From Acidimicrobiia bacterium (lineage in GTDB: Bacteria; Actinomycetota; Acidimicrobiia; Acidimicrobiales; Poriferisodalaceae): a stretch of 32,668 nt of DNA. Both the position numbers and the translations under genes were made by a program. Below are positions 23,659 to 31,533 of the stretch, piece after piece; the first letter of the stretch is position 1; the number at the start of each line of letters is the position of its first letter. The DNA is taken from positions 1 through 32,668 of the forward strand of contig JAJECP010000040.1 of the NCBI GenBank assembly GCA_022821985.1. Direction: 5' to 3'. The notes under the pieces are model-generated. The model was not told the origin of the DNA. It was given only the letters and a program-made list of their open reading frames with translations, and did no database searches.

Positions 23659-23823
23659 ATGTCCGACAAGAGCGTTGCGGAGCAGTATCTGTGGCTGTAC
23701 GACCGCATGGAGCAGGAATGCCTCGGCATCGGGCTCGACCTCGACACCTCTTCGTGGGACGAAGCGGAAAGCGCCGCAGTCATCCTCGATGCAGTCCGCA
23801 CCGACCAAGGCGTGATCCGCTAG
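23659..23823 (+). CDS. Small acidic protein, 54 aa
   Basis: Short ORF starting 16 nt after the coiled-coil gene and likely co-transcribed. Sequence begins MSDKSVAEQYLWLYDRMEQE and ends VILDAVRTDQGVIR; it is acidic, with two predicted helices. No ribosome site is obvious. Family not recognised. Confidence 0.5.
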   Translation: MSDKSVAEQYLWLYDRMEQECLGIGLDLDTSSWDEAESAAVILDAVRTDQGVIR

Positions 23824-23894
23824 CTAGACGAGCGCCGCCCGGCTGTCGTGACATCGACAAGACAGCGCCCACTCTCGGGTCGCTCATCGCGCCG

Positions 23895-24482
23895 TCAGGC
23901 CTCTTCGTCGACTGTGCCGGGTGGCGTTGCTGACAGTGACTTGGCCCACGCTTCGACCTCACGCCGAGAGGACAGCCAGATGATCGGGAGGTCGGGACGT
24001 TGCTCGGCCAATGCCCGGACACGTGGCGCGTGCTCGCGGTGAGTTCGTATCGCCCAGCGGATGATGTGGTCTGGATCTCTCAGGATCGTCCGAAGAGGTG
24101 GTTCGCGAAGCCCGTTCCACAGTTCGGTTCTACGAACGACACGCCGCAGCGTTCGCCTGATGACGCGGTTGTTCGCCAGCCATCTGGGCAGGTCCAGGAA
24201 TACCAGCAGATCGGCACGCACAGCTAGCAGCGGGCGAGCGAACGTGTACTGCCATTCGGTGACCCACTCATCTTGAGCAGCCAGCGCAACGATGTCGTCG
24301 CGGAACGTCGGTCTTGGCTGCCATTGCGGGCCGTGATACAGAGCGTCTAGCTCGGTGTATGGCAGTTCCCAATGGGCAGCGAGCAGTCGGGCAAGCGTCG
24401 ACTTGCCGGAAGCGACCGCACCTGCCACCAAGACCCGTTTCGGCCTCAGCGGCAGCCGATCGGACCACCTCAGAACTGACAC
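23895..24482 (-). CDS. P-loop kinase (adenylate-kinase-like)
   Basis: About 195 aa from GTG 24482 (TTG 24503 would add 7). The Walker A motif is GAVASGKSTLA within RVLVAGAVASGKST. It is followed by YTELDALYHGPQWQPRPTF, a signature of small AAA/topology-modulating (FlaR-like) and adenylate-kinase-like proteins, then VFLDLPRWLANNRVIRRTLRR, and a C-terminal IIWLSSRREVEAW strand-helix. It probably phosphorylates a nucleotide or small molecule; substrate unknown. It diverges from the Phd/PIN operon. Confidence 0.8.
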   Translation of the reverse strand: MSVLRWSDRLPLRPKRVLVAGAVASGKSTLARLLAAHWELPYTELDALYHGPQWQPRPTFRDDIVALAAQDEWVTEWQYTFARPLLAVRADLLVFLDLPRWLANNRVIRRTLRRVVRRTELWNGLREPPLRTILRDPDHIIRWAIRTHREHAPRVRALAEQRPDLPIIWLSSRREVEAWAKSLSATPPGTVDEEA

Positions 24483-24545
24483 TCCGGCAAGCGTAGGAGC
24501 CAACTTCGCGAGCTCTCAGGAGCCTTGAGCCGACGCGGCCGTATT

Positions 24546-24560
24546 ATCAGATAATCTGAT
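24546..24560. promoter_or_regulatory. Palindromic operator of the Phd/PIN operon
   Basis: ATCAGAT-A-ATCTGAT, perfect 7-bp arms, 3 nt before the GTG start at 24564. GATAAT (24550-24555) inside it resembles a -10 box, so antitoxin binding would shut the promoter and the mRNA would be nearly leaderless. Confidence 0.65.
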
Positions 24561-24563
24561 TTT

Positions 24564-24806
24564 GTGGCAGAGATCAGCGCTACTGAGGCTGCACGGGAGT
24601 TTGCAGATGTGCTCGACGCCGTGGAGCACCGTGGGGAGCGGTTCACGGTCGTGCGGCGCGGCAGGGCGATCGCTCGCATCGAGCCCCTGCCGAGCAGCGA
24701 AGGCCGCAGGGCAAAACAACTTCTTGCCGAGACGAGCCCCGATACAGAATGGGCCGGCCAGCTTGCCGAGACTCGCCGAGTGCTTGAGCTCGACACTCGA
24801 ACATGA
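24564..24806 (+). CDS. Phd/YefM-type antitoxin
   Basis: An 80-aa protein with GTG start. MAEISATEAAREFADVLDAV, then RGERFTVVRRGRAIARIEPL, is a typical Phd/YefM fold (DNA-binding N-terminus), with the toxin-binding tail LLAETSPDTEWAGQLAETRRVLELD. The stop overlaps the toxin ATG (ATGA). The palindrome at 24546-24560 is its likely operator. A degraded relative of this gene is fused to toxin sequence at 21184-21337. Confidence 0.88.
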   Translation: MAEISATEAAREFADVLDAVEHRGERFTVVRRGRAIARIEPLPSSEGRRAKQLLAETSPDTEWAGQLAETRRVLELDTRT

Positions 24807-25201
24807 CGGCGCTGCTGCTCGACACGACCGTCCTCATCGACGCCGAACGCGACCAAGAACAGCTCGACCGGCTCATTGGTGACGACGACTCCGTAGCTAT
24901 CGCTGCCGTCACCGTTGCCGAACTGCTCGTCGGCGTCCTTCTCGCCACGCAGCGGCATCGCGCCCGCCGCCAGGCATTCGCCGACGCCGTGGTCGACGCC
25001 ATCCCGGTTCTGCCGTACGGCACCGACGTTGCAGCGGCGCATGCCGAGCTGCTGGCCGAGACCCATCGGGCGGGCCGGCCACGCGGTGCTCACGATCTGA
25101 TCATTGCGGCCACGGCACGGGCCACGAACCGCACGGTCATCACCGCCGTTCCGACCGGTTTCGACGGGCTCCCCGGCGTCTCTATCGCCACATACCGCTG
25201 A
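24803..25201 (+). CDS. vapC: PIN-domain toxin (VapC family)
   Basis: A 132-aa PIN ribonuclease. LLLDTTVLIDAE gives the first Asp, AAVTVAELLVG the Glu, and GAHDLIIAATA the central Asp (near 97). The region where most VapC toxins carry a further Asp (T-x-D before the GF..LPG end) here reads VITAVPTGFDGLPGV, so that residue is missing or shifted to the later Asp. Paired by 4-bp overlap with the Phd-type antitoxin. It is of a different subgroup from the two PIN toxins at 13.8-15.4 kb. Confidence 0.87.
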   Translation: MTALLLDTTVLIDAERDQEQLDRLIGDDDSVAIAAVTVAELLVGVLLATQRHRARRQAFADAVVDAIPVLPYGTDVAAAHAELLAETHRAGRPRGAHDLIIAATARATNRTVITAVPTGFDGLPGVSIATYR

Positions 25202-25237
25202 CAGGTGGATTCAGATTCAGGCGAAGCCCTGCCCTGC

Positions 25238-25615
25238 TCAGCGTGCGGCGCGCAGGCGCAGGCGTGATGCGGCGGCGTACAGCAGCCACGCCCCGCACCA
25301 GACCGTGACTGCCGCCAGCAGAACCGGCTCGCCGCGAGCGTCCAAGCCGGGGGCGTAGAAGGGCTCGACGAAGTACTGCGAGATGAAGCCGCCCCGGTAC
25401 GGCATGTGACCGGCGAGGCGCCAGAGATCCTTCTCCCAGACGGTCAGCGGGCACGGCAACCCGGGCAGGTTGATCGCGGCGATCGGCGCCAGCGCAGCCA
25501 GGTGCCAGCGCATCAGCCGGGGGCTGCGTGCAGCCAGCGGTGCGCCGACCACGATGAAGACGGCCAGCAGCCCGTGGGCAAGCGCCACAGCGGCCGCCAG
25601 CAACCATGCGACCAC
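25238..25615 (-). CDS. DUF2784 membrane protein
   Basis: A 125-aa protein with GTG start. Three hydrophobic helices: WLLAAAVALAHGLLAVFIVV, WHLAALAPIAAINLPG and VLLAAVTVWCGAWLLY. Between them, CPLTVWEKDLWRLAG and YRGGFISQYFVEPFYAPGL match the DUF2784 signature (CPLT-x-E and GGFI-x-Y). Function not established. A longer overlapping frame on the same strand is non-coding. Confidence 0.82.
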   Translation of the reverse strand: MVAWLLAAAVALAHGLLAVFIVVGAPLAARSPRLMRWHLAALAPIAAINLPGLPCPLTVWEKDLWRLAGHMPYRGGFISQYFVEPFYAPGLDARGEPVLLAAVTVWCGAWLLYAAASRLRLRAAR

Positions 25616-25686
25616 ACCGCCACGCTACGCCAGCCGCGAGATCCCGCGGGCTCGAAACTGCCTGAAGCAGCGGCTCGGCCGCGGGG

Positions 25687-26058
25687 TCAGGTGGGGTCGC
25701 CGGTGTGGCGGTGTGCTTCGAGCTGGCTCAACGAGGCCCACTCGAGGGTGCGGGCGTGGGTCGCTTCGAGGACGACCGGGGGAGCGCTGCCCGCCTCGAA
25801 CGCTTCGGTCCAGCGGGACGCGCACAGGCACCAGCGGTCGCCGGGAACCAAGCCGTCGAAGCCGACCGTCGGCTGCGGAGTGGACAGGTCGTTGCCGGCC
25901 GCCTTGGAGAACTCCAGGAACTCCGCCGTCATCACCGCGCACACCGTGTGCACGCCGAAGTCACCTGAGTCGGTGTTGCAGCAGCCGTCCCGAAACCAGC
26001 CCGTCAGCGGGTCATACGAGCACGGCTGCAGTTCGCCTCCGACAACGTTGCGGGCCAC
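25687..26058 (-). CDS. DUF2237 protein
   Basis: A 123-aa protein if started at GTG 26058 (VARNVVGGELQPCS); a start at 26142 would add Arg-rich, unconserved sequence. The family signature is complete: DPLTGWFRDGCCNT, GVHTVCAVMTAEFLEFSK, GNDLSTP, PGDRWCLCASRWTEA and LEATHARTL. The conserved Cys pairs suggest metal or cofactor binding, but the function of DUF2237 is not known. Confidence 0.85.
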   Translation of the reverse strand: MARNVVGGELQPCSYDPLTGWFRDGCCNTDSGDFGVHTVCAVMTAEFLEFSKAAGNDLSTPQPTVGFDGLVPGDRWCLCASRWTEAFEAGSAPPVVLEATHARTLEWASLSQLEAHRHTGDPT

Positions 26059-26149
26059 GCCGCCCAGTCTCTCAGGTCGCCGCCGCACCCGGGCTTCAGG
26101 CCGCGACTGCGTGGCCGACAGACGACGCAGTACGACCGTCATCGACCGC

Positions 26150-26914
26150 TCAGCCGACGATCAGCGCTCGCAGTGGGGCGAAGAGAGGCGGGCTGGCGGC
26201 GAATACGAGGTCGTCGTTGAGCTCGTTCGGGAGCTCGACCTGGGCTCCGGCTTCTTCGGCGATCAGCGCGCCGGCGGCCCAGTCGTAGATGCGGAGATCG
26301 TGCTCGAAGAAGGCATCGCAGCGACCGTTGGCAACCCAGCACAGGTGCAGCGCCGCGGAGCCGAAGGCTCGGACGTCGCGGGCGGCGGGAAGCACACGCG
26401 ACAGCGCCGCCGCCTGCTGGCGACGCCGTTCGGCGTGGTACGAGAAGCCGGTTGCCACCAGCGCCTGCGCCAGGCCGTCCGACGCGGCGGCGGCAATGGG
26501 CGAGCCGTCCAAGCGAGCGCCTGAGCCGCGTGCCGCGGAGAAGACCTCGCCGCGCAGCACGTCGGCAACAGCACCCGCCACGACCGTGCCGTCGCGGGTG
26601 GCAGCGATGCTCACGGCGAACACCGGCAGGTCGTACAGGAAGTTGACGGTGCCGTCGATGGGGTCCACGATCCATCCGACGCCGCTGTGCCCCACCTCGT
26701 CATCCAATTCCTCGCCCACGATCGAGGAGCCGGGGCAGCGACGCAGCAGTTCGCCACGGATGAGTTCCTCGGACTGGATGTCCAGCGCCGTCACCACGTC
26801 AGTCGGGGAGGACTTCGTGCGCAAGGCCTCGCCGGTGCCCGCCACTTCCCGCAGGAACGCAGCCGCCGCCCGGGCGACATCAACAGCGATGGCCTCAAGC
26901 TCAACAGGCGTCAT
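26150..26914 (-). CDS. suhB: Inositol monophosphatase family phosphatase
   Basis: A 254-aa member of the Mg-dependent, Li-sensitive phosphatase family. Metal-binding motifs: GEE near 67-69, WIVDPIDGTVNF (81-92, Asp 84 and 87) and YDWAAGALI near the C-terminus. Likely hydrolyses inositol 1-phosphate or a related sugar/nucleotide phosphate; actinobacterial paralogues include histidinol-phosphatase, so substrate is uncertain. It ends the leftward run after the TetR gene (60-bp gap). Confidence 0.87.
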   Translation of the reverse strand: MTPVELEAIAVDVARAAAAFLREVAGTGEALRTKSSPTDVVTALDIQSEELIRGELLRRCPGSSIVGEELDDEVGHSGVGWIVDPIDGTVNFLYDLPVFAVSIAATRDGTVVAGAVADVLRGEVFSAARGSGARLDGSPIAAAASDGLAQALVATGFSYHAERRRQQAAALSRVLPAARDVRAFGSAALHLCWVANGRCDAFFEHDLRIYDWAAGALIAEEAGAQVELPNELNDDLVFAASPPLFAPLRALIVG

Positions 26915-26974
26915 GCGTCGCTCACCTTGCCACGTCCACCCGACCGCGGCGCGGTCAGGCTGTACGACCGGGCG

Positions 26975-27616
26975 CTAGGAGCGCGGTGCGACCGCTGTGA
27001 TGAGCCGGTCGACCACTGCTGACCAGTCGTCGCCGGACAGCTGGGGCCGCTCGGGGGACTGGACCCGCAGCGCCAGGTATGTGCCGAGGCCGAGCGATTG
27101 GCAGAGGAACACGATGGCGGGGGTGCTCAGCGCCGGGTCGATGACTCCAGTTGCCTTGCCGTCCTCCACGATCTCGGTGAGATCGCCCGCTTCGAGCTCC
27201 ATGCACCCGGCAACCGTGGGGTGCACCGACGGGTCGCGGCTGGCGCTGACGCATGCCTCGATCCACAGGTTGCGCATCTCGTCTCGTGTCGAGGTGAGCA
27301 GGTTGGCGCCGAGCATTTCGAGCTTGTCGTCGGCCGCCGTTTCAGCCTGCTTGATCAACAGCAGCATGCGCTGGGCCGAGGTGTGCTCGATGACGGCCAG
27401 GAACAGCTCGCGCTTGTTGGGCCAGCGCGCGTACACGGCGCCAGACGTCATGCCGCATCTGCGGGCGACCTCTGAGACCGTGGTGGCTTCGAAGCCACGC
27501 TCGCCGAACACCGCTGTTGCCGCGTCTAAGAGTTGTTCGGTGACCCGCTCGGACTTCCGCCTGGGTTGGGTGGTTTCCTCATGGATCGGAGGCCCGGGGT
27601 CCTGTGCCGCTGTCAC
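26975..27616 (-). CDS. TetR-family regulator
   Basis: A 213-aa regulator with GTG start. The N-terminal DNA-binding domain is typical: RVTEQLLDAATAVFGERGFEA, then TTVSEVARRCGMTSGAVYARWPNKRELF (residues about 45-72). The C-terminal domain binds an unknown ligand. It is encoded 86 bp downstream of the RidA-like gene on the same strand, and the palindrome ahead of that gene (28466-28481) is a candidate operator for both. A TACGCT -10-like box lies 9 nt before its own start. Confidence 0.86.
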   Translation of the reverse strand: MTAAQDPGPPIHEETTQPRRKSERVTEQLLDAATAVFGERGFEATTVSEVARRCGMTSGAVYARWPNKRELFLAVIEHTSAQRMLLLIKQAETAADDKLEMLGANLLTSTRDEMRNLWIEACVSASRDPSVHPTVAGCMELEAGDLTEIVEDGKATGVIDPALSTPAIVFLCQSLGLGTYLALRVQSPERPQLSGDDWSAVVDRLITAVAPRS

Positions 27617-27702
27617 TGACTGCCGAGCGTAGCCGTCGCACTTGATCGGTCGATGCGACCCCGACGGGCTCCCTCATTCGAGCCGTGCTCGTGAGGATTT
27701 CT

Positions 27703-28452
27703 TCACGCGATGATCTCGTGCCGGATCCCGCGGACGTCCATCTCGAAGTCGAGATCGATGACGGGCGGGCGCGACCGGTACCAGCGCAGGCCGTGACGGG
27801 TGGCTGCTCCCATCTGGCCGATGACCGCATCCTCGAGCAGGCCTTCATGCACGAAGACCGTGTACACGTCGGTGGTGGTGACCTGGCTCCAGCCGGCGCC
27901 CATGGCCGCCAGGCGCGACCCCATCGTCGCCACGACATGGCCGGCCTTCTCTCGCATGGCCTCGGGGTCGGTCTGGCCCTTGCGGACGATCTGGTTGTCG
28001 TCGAGCGTCGCTTCGGGGATCTCCCCCGCGCCCGACACCACGAACGTCGTCGGCGTACCGGCTGCGGCCTCGACGGTGTAGGAGAAGGCGTGCAGCACCG
28101 GCTCGGCAGGCGGGTCATGCGCGGGAGCCACGTTGGTGCGGGCCAGCGGATTGTGATCGCCGACGTAGAGGTCCCATGAGCGGATGAGCTCGACGTAGCC
28201 CGCGTTGAACTCGATGAAGCCGGGCATGGAGTACGGCTCGGGACAGCGCAGCTCGATCGCGCACAGGGCCGGGCGCTCCCGACCGACGGCGGACAGGTGA
28301 GCGTCGATCAGCTCGAACCCCTGGCGCCACGGCACGTGGGCGCCGAGCGTGGCGTGAACCACCTCATGGCCGTCTGATGCCACGACCCCGCTGGAGAACG
28401 GCGAGATGCCGGTGAGGAAGCGGTAGCCGCCTCGGGGATTGTCGATGAGCAT
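27703..28452 (-). CDS. RidA-like (YjgF) family protein
   Basis: A 249-aa protein resembling long RidA-superfamily proteins with two related halves: YRFLTGISPFSSGVVASDG in the first, and LHAFSYTVEAAAG with TTFVVSGAGEIPEA in the second. A strong AAGGAG precedes ATG 28452. RidA proteins hydrolyse reactive imines or enamines; whether this one is active is unknown, as I did not find the key Arg with certainty. Its promoter contains a 16-bp palindrome, and a TetR regulator follows, suggesting ligand-induced expression. Confidence 0.65.
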   Translation of the reverse strand: MLIDNPRGGYRFLTGISPFSSGVVASDGHEVVHATLGAHVPWRQGFELIDAHLSAVGRERPALCAIELRCPEPYSMPGFIEFNAGYVELIRSWDLYVGDHNPLARTNVAPAHDPPAEPVLHAFSYTVEAAAGTPTTFVVSGAGEIPEATLDDNQIVRKGQTDPEAMREKAGHVVATMGSRLAAMGAGWSQVTTTDVYTVFVHEGLLEDAVIGQMGAATRHGLRWYRSRPPVIDLDFEMDVRGIRHEIIA

Positions 28453-28465
28453 GCGTGTCTCCTTG

Positions 28466-28481
28466 TAGAGGCTGGCCTCTA
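28466..28481. promoter_or_regulatory. TetR-type palindromic operator
   Basis: TAGAGGC-TG-GCCTCTA, perfect 7-bp arms, 13 nt before the RidA-like ATG and just upstream of its ribosome site. Size and position fit a TetR-family operator; the TetR gene two positions down is the likely binder. Confidence 0.65.
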
Positions 28482-28517
28482 CTTAGCAGAACGCTCCCGG
28501 TGAACGGGCGGGCTCGG

Positions 28518-28628
28518 CTAGCCGCTGGCCATCGTCCAGCTCAGGACCAGCAGGCAGCCGGCCAGCGCCACGGCGATGGCGAGCAGCCAGTCGCCGGCCC
28601 GGGCCCGAGACTGAGTCGAGGTGTCCAT
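28518..28628 (-). CDS. 36-aa single-span membrane microprotein
   Basis: Short ORF with GGAG 8 nt before ATG 28628. The sequence is MDTSTQSRARAGDW followed by a hydrophobic helix (LLAIAVALAGCLLVLSW) and a short TMASG tail: basic N-side, one membrane span, one Cys in the membrane. The ribosome site and clean topology argue that it is real. A 7-bp inverted repeat (GGTGCAC at 28664 and GTGCACC at 28686) lies in its 93-bp upstream gap. Function unknown. Confidence 0.6.
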   Translation of the reverse strand: MDTSTQSRARAGDWLLAIAVALAGCLLVLSWTMASG

Positions 28629-28721
28629 GGTGGTTTCTCCGCTTCCGTGAAGCGTGCCCGTGAGGTGCACGTTGGGTTTCCCTCAGTGCACCAAGGGGGT
28701 GTGACAACCAAGAGCGCGGGC

Positions 28722-29558
28722 TCACCATGTGGGCCGGGTGAGCACGCCGCCATCGACCACCAGATCCACGCCGGTGATCCATCTCGCAAGGTCCGAGCAC
28801 AGGAACACGCACGCGTCGCCGACGTCGGCGGCGGTGCCCAGCCGGCCCAGCGGCGCCGCTGCGAGCCAGCGAGCCACGCCTTCGGGCCAGTCGTCGGCGA
28901 GGCCGGGCCGGTCGATGAGGCCGGGCGAGATGCTGTTGACGCGGATCCCGTCGGGGCCGTATGCGCCGGCGGCTGCCCGGGCGTGCATCAGCAGGCCGGC
29001 CTTGGCTGTTGCGTAGTGGCCATGCAGGTCGGTGGGCTGGTGCCCTTCGATCGAGGCGATATGGACGATCGAGCCGCCGGCGCCGTGTGCACGCATCGCG
29101 CCCGCAGCGGCATGGGTCAGCCGGTGCACCGCGGTCAGGTTGACGTCGATCATCTCGGCCCACTCGGCATCGCTCAGCTCGGTGAAGTGCACGAGCGGCT
29201 GGATGCCAGCGTTGTTGACCAGCCCGTCCAGGCGGCCGTGGTGCTTGAGCGCGGCATCGACCACACGCTGCGGGCTGTCGGGCGCAGCCAGGTCGGCTTG
29301 TACTGAGGCGACCGGCGTTCCATCGAGATCCGCCAGATGATCCACCGGCGACGAGCGGGTGTGCGCCACCACGCTCGCACCCGCGGCGATGAGCCGCCGG
29401 GCGATGCCACTGCCGATGCCGCCGCCAGCACCGGTCACCACGATGACCCGGCCGTCCAACCGGATCAATTCGTCCGGCGCCGGCAGATGGTCTCCAGCCG
29501 ACGATTCGGCCTGAGGCGACTTCTGATCCGCGGGCAGCGACTCGTCCTGCTCAGCCAT
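28722..29558 (-). CDS. Short-chain dehydrogenase/reductase (SDR)
   Basis: A 278-aa classical SDR, probably started at ATG 29558 (ATG 29567 also possible). The first ~33 residues are a hydrophilic extension. Cofactor motif TGAGGGIG, NNAG (LVNNAG), catalytic HIAS and YATAK, then NSISPGLIDRP. The C-terminus DLVVDGGVLTRPTW is typical. It should oxidise or reduce an alcohol/ketone using NAD(P)(H); substrate unknown. Its start overlaps the DUF985 gene by 8 bp, so amidase, cupin and SDR are one operon. Confidence 0.88.
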   Translation of the reverse strand: MAEQDESLPADQKSPQAESSAGDHLPAPDELIRLDGRVIVVTGAGGGIGSGIARRLIAAGASVVAHTRSSPVDHLADLDGTPVASVQADLAAPDSPQRVVDAALKHHGRLDGLVNNAGIQPLVHFTELSDAEWAEMIDVNLTAVHRLTHAAAGAMRAHGAGGSIVHIASIEGHQPTDLHGHYATAKAGLLMHARAAAGAYGPDGIRVNSISPGLIDRPGLADDWPEGVARWLAAAPLGRLGTAADVGDACVFLCSDLARWITGVDLVVDGGVLTRPTW

Positions 29559-30012
29559 CAGCGGCATCCTCGCGGGTGAAGCGCTCGATGTCATCCGCGG
29601 CCTCGGGAAATTCGGCAACCAGTGCCGCCCGGTCGCCGAGTTCGAAGCTCGCTTCATCGAAGGGAGGCGCCATGGTGGTGCCCACCAGCGACCACTCGCC
29701 AGTCGTGCCAGCTGCCATCCAGGTGGCCGCCTCGACGACCACCACCGGCCGCTCGCCGTTCGCCAAGTCGGTCCCGAGCCGCGGCCGCGACACCGTGCCG
29801 CCCGGTTGGAGCAACAGCATCTCCACCGCAGCGCCGGAGTAGTGGTGCCACAGCTCGACGCCGCCCAGCCGGTGCAGCGCCGAGAAATCGCCGGGCCGCA
29901 GCAGGAAGTAGATCGCGGAGGAGTGCTCGTCGCGCCAGGTCTGCGCCCACTGGCCGCCCTCGCCCACCAGCGGTTCGAGCCCCAGCAGCTCGATCACTTC
30001 GTCGGCGCGCAC
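29551..30012 (-). CDS. DUF985 cupin
   Basis: A 153-aa DUF985 cupin with GTG start. Signature elements in order: VIELLGLEPLVGEGG, TAIYFLL-like SSAIYFLLRPGDFSALHRL, ELWHHYSGAAVEMLLL, ERPVVVVEAATWMAA and SLVGTTMAPPFDEASFELGDRAAL. The His residues of the HRL and WHHY motifs are in the metal-binding positions of cupins. Biochemical role not established. It sits 15 bp after the amidase and overlaps the SDR. Confidence 0.87.
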   Translation of the reverse strand: MRADEVIELLGLEPLVGEGGQWAQTWRDEHSSAIYFLLRPGDFSALHRLGGVELWHHYSGAAVEMLLLQPGGTVSRPRLGTDLANGERPVVVVEAATWMAAGTTGEWSLVGTTMAPPFDEASFELGDRAALVAEFPEAADDIERFTREDAADG

Positions 30013-30027
30013 CGGTGCAACCCGGCT

Positions 30028-31455
30028 TCAGCCGGCGTCGATGTCGGGTGCGATCGGATCGAGCCCGAGCAGGTCTTCCAGCACCGCCACTGTCTGCAGC
30101 ACACCCACGTCGTCGGTCTGGTGGCCCAGCACGCTCAGCCCGATCGGCATGCCGTCGGCGGTGAATCCGCTGCACACGGTGCCCGCCGGCCGCCGGGTGA
30201 GATTGGCCAGCGGCGTGAAGCGCACCCAGTTTTCAATCTCGACGCCGTCGATGGTGCCGTTCCCGCCCACCACAGGCGTCTGACCTGCCATCGTCGGCAT
30301 AAGCACAGCGTCGAATCCCGACATCGTCTCGCCGAGGTGCATCGACAGCTCGCCGCACTGCTGTCGCGCCTTCGCCAAGGTGTCGACGGTGACGCTCTTG
30401 AAGGACTCCTCCAGCGCCACGGCTAGCCAGTCGGTGACGTCGTCCCATGCGGGCGTGCCCAGCAGAGGCCGGAACGCCGGCCCGATCGACCCTGCCAGAA
30501 ACATCGGCACAAACGCCTGTGAGACCGAGTCGGCCGGGTCGAACAGGGTTCCCGCCTCGACCACCTCGGTTCCCTCGGCCGCGAGGCGTTCAACCGCAGC
30601 AGCGCACGACGCAACGATCTCGGAGTCAGCCGGGCCGCCGTCGAACGAGGGGGCCCACAGAACCCTCGCCGGCAGCGGGGGGTCATCCAGCGCAGCGCGC
30701 CACGACTCGGTCGGCTTCGGCAGGCTGCGCAGATCGGACGGATGCGGTCCCACCACGGCATCGAGGCAGTACGCGACGTCTCGAATACGACGGGCCATCG
30801 GTCCCACGCATGACAGATCCAGCAGCCCGAGCGGCGGCGGGCCACTGGGAACACGGCCATGACTCGGCTTGAGACCCGACAGCCCACACATGGCCGAGGG
30901 GATGCGGATGGAGCCGCCGCCGTCGGAGCCCGTGCCTACCGGCACCATGCCCGAAGCGATCGCAGAGCTGGTGCCGCCCGATGACCCGCCGGGGGAGCGT
31001 CCGGTATTCCACGGGTTCCAAGTGGCGCCGAAGACGTTGTTGTAGGTGTCGCCCATGCAGCCGAACTCGGGCGTGTTGGTCTTGCCCAGGATCACGGCGC
31101 CGGCACCCCGCATACGCGCTACTTCGGTGGAATCCGCAGCTACCGGAGGCGTATCGCGCAAGTGCATCGCCCCCCGTGTGGTGACGAACCCCGCCGCGTC
31201 CGCCAGGTCCTTGACCCCGATCGGAATTCCCGCCAGCGGGCCGACGTCCTCGCCCGCATCGAGCCGCTCGTCGACGGCAGCAGCCTGACGGCGTGCGTCG
31301 TCCGCATCGAGCGCCACAAACGCATTGAGATGCGGATTCAGCACCTCGATGCGCCCCAGCGCATGCTCGGTCACGGCACCAGCCGTCAGCGTCCGGTTGC
31401 GCACCATCGCCGCCAGCGCCTCCACCGTCACCGTCCGAAAGTCGGGCACGTCCAT
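30028..31455 (-). CDS. Amidase signature family enzyme
   Basis: A 475-aa amidase with the Ser-cisSer-Lys triad: Lys 82 in GVKDLAD, Ser 158 in SPGGSSGG, and Ser 182 in GSDGGGSIRIPS. GKTNTPEFG (124-132) is also present. The family hydrolyses amides, including GatA-type glutaminases and aryl/acyl amidases. No gatB/gatC are adjacent, so this is a metabolic amidase of unknown substrate. It is the first gene of an operon with the cupin and SDR. Confidence 0.9.
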   Translation of the reverse strand: MDVPDFRTVTVEALAAMVRNRTLTAGAVTEHALGRIEVLNPHLNAFVALDADDARRQAAAVDERLDAGEDVGPLAGIPIGVKDLADAAGFVTTRGAMHLRDTPPVAADSTEVARMRGAGAVILGKTNTPEFGCMGDTYNNVFGATWNPWNTGRSPGGSSGGTSSAIASGMVPVGTGSDGGGSIRIPSAMCGLSGLKPSHGRVPSGPPPLGLLDLSCVGPMARRIRDVAYCLDAVVGPHPSDLRSLPKPTESWRAALDDPPLPARVLWAPSFDGGPADSEIVASCAAAVERLAAEGTEVVEAGTLFDPADSVSQAFVPMFLAGSIGPAFRPLLGTPAWDDVTDWLAVALEESFKSVTVDTLAKARQQCGELSMHLGETMSGFDAVLMPTMAGQTPVVGGNGTIDGVEIENWVRFTPLANLTRRPAGTVCSGFTADGMPIGLSVLGHQTDDVGVLQTVAVLEDLLGLDPIAPDIDAG

Positions 31456-31533
31456 GGCTGCCTCCGCTGCGCTCGTCAGTTCCCCTCGCCGCGGGACACT
31501 AGCGAGCCACCGAGACCCCGCTGGCTCAGCCTC

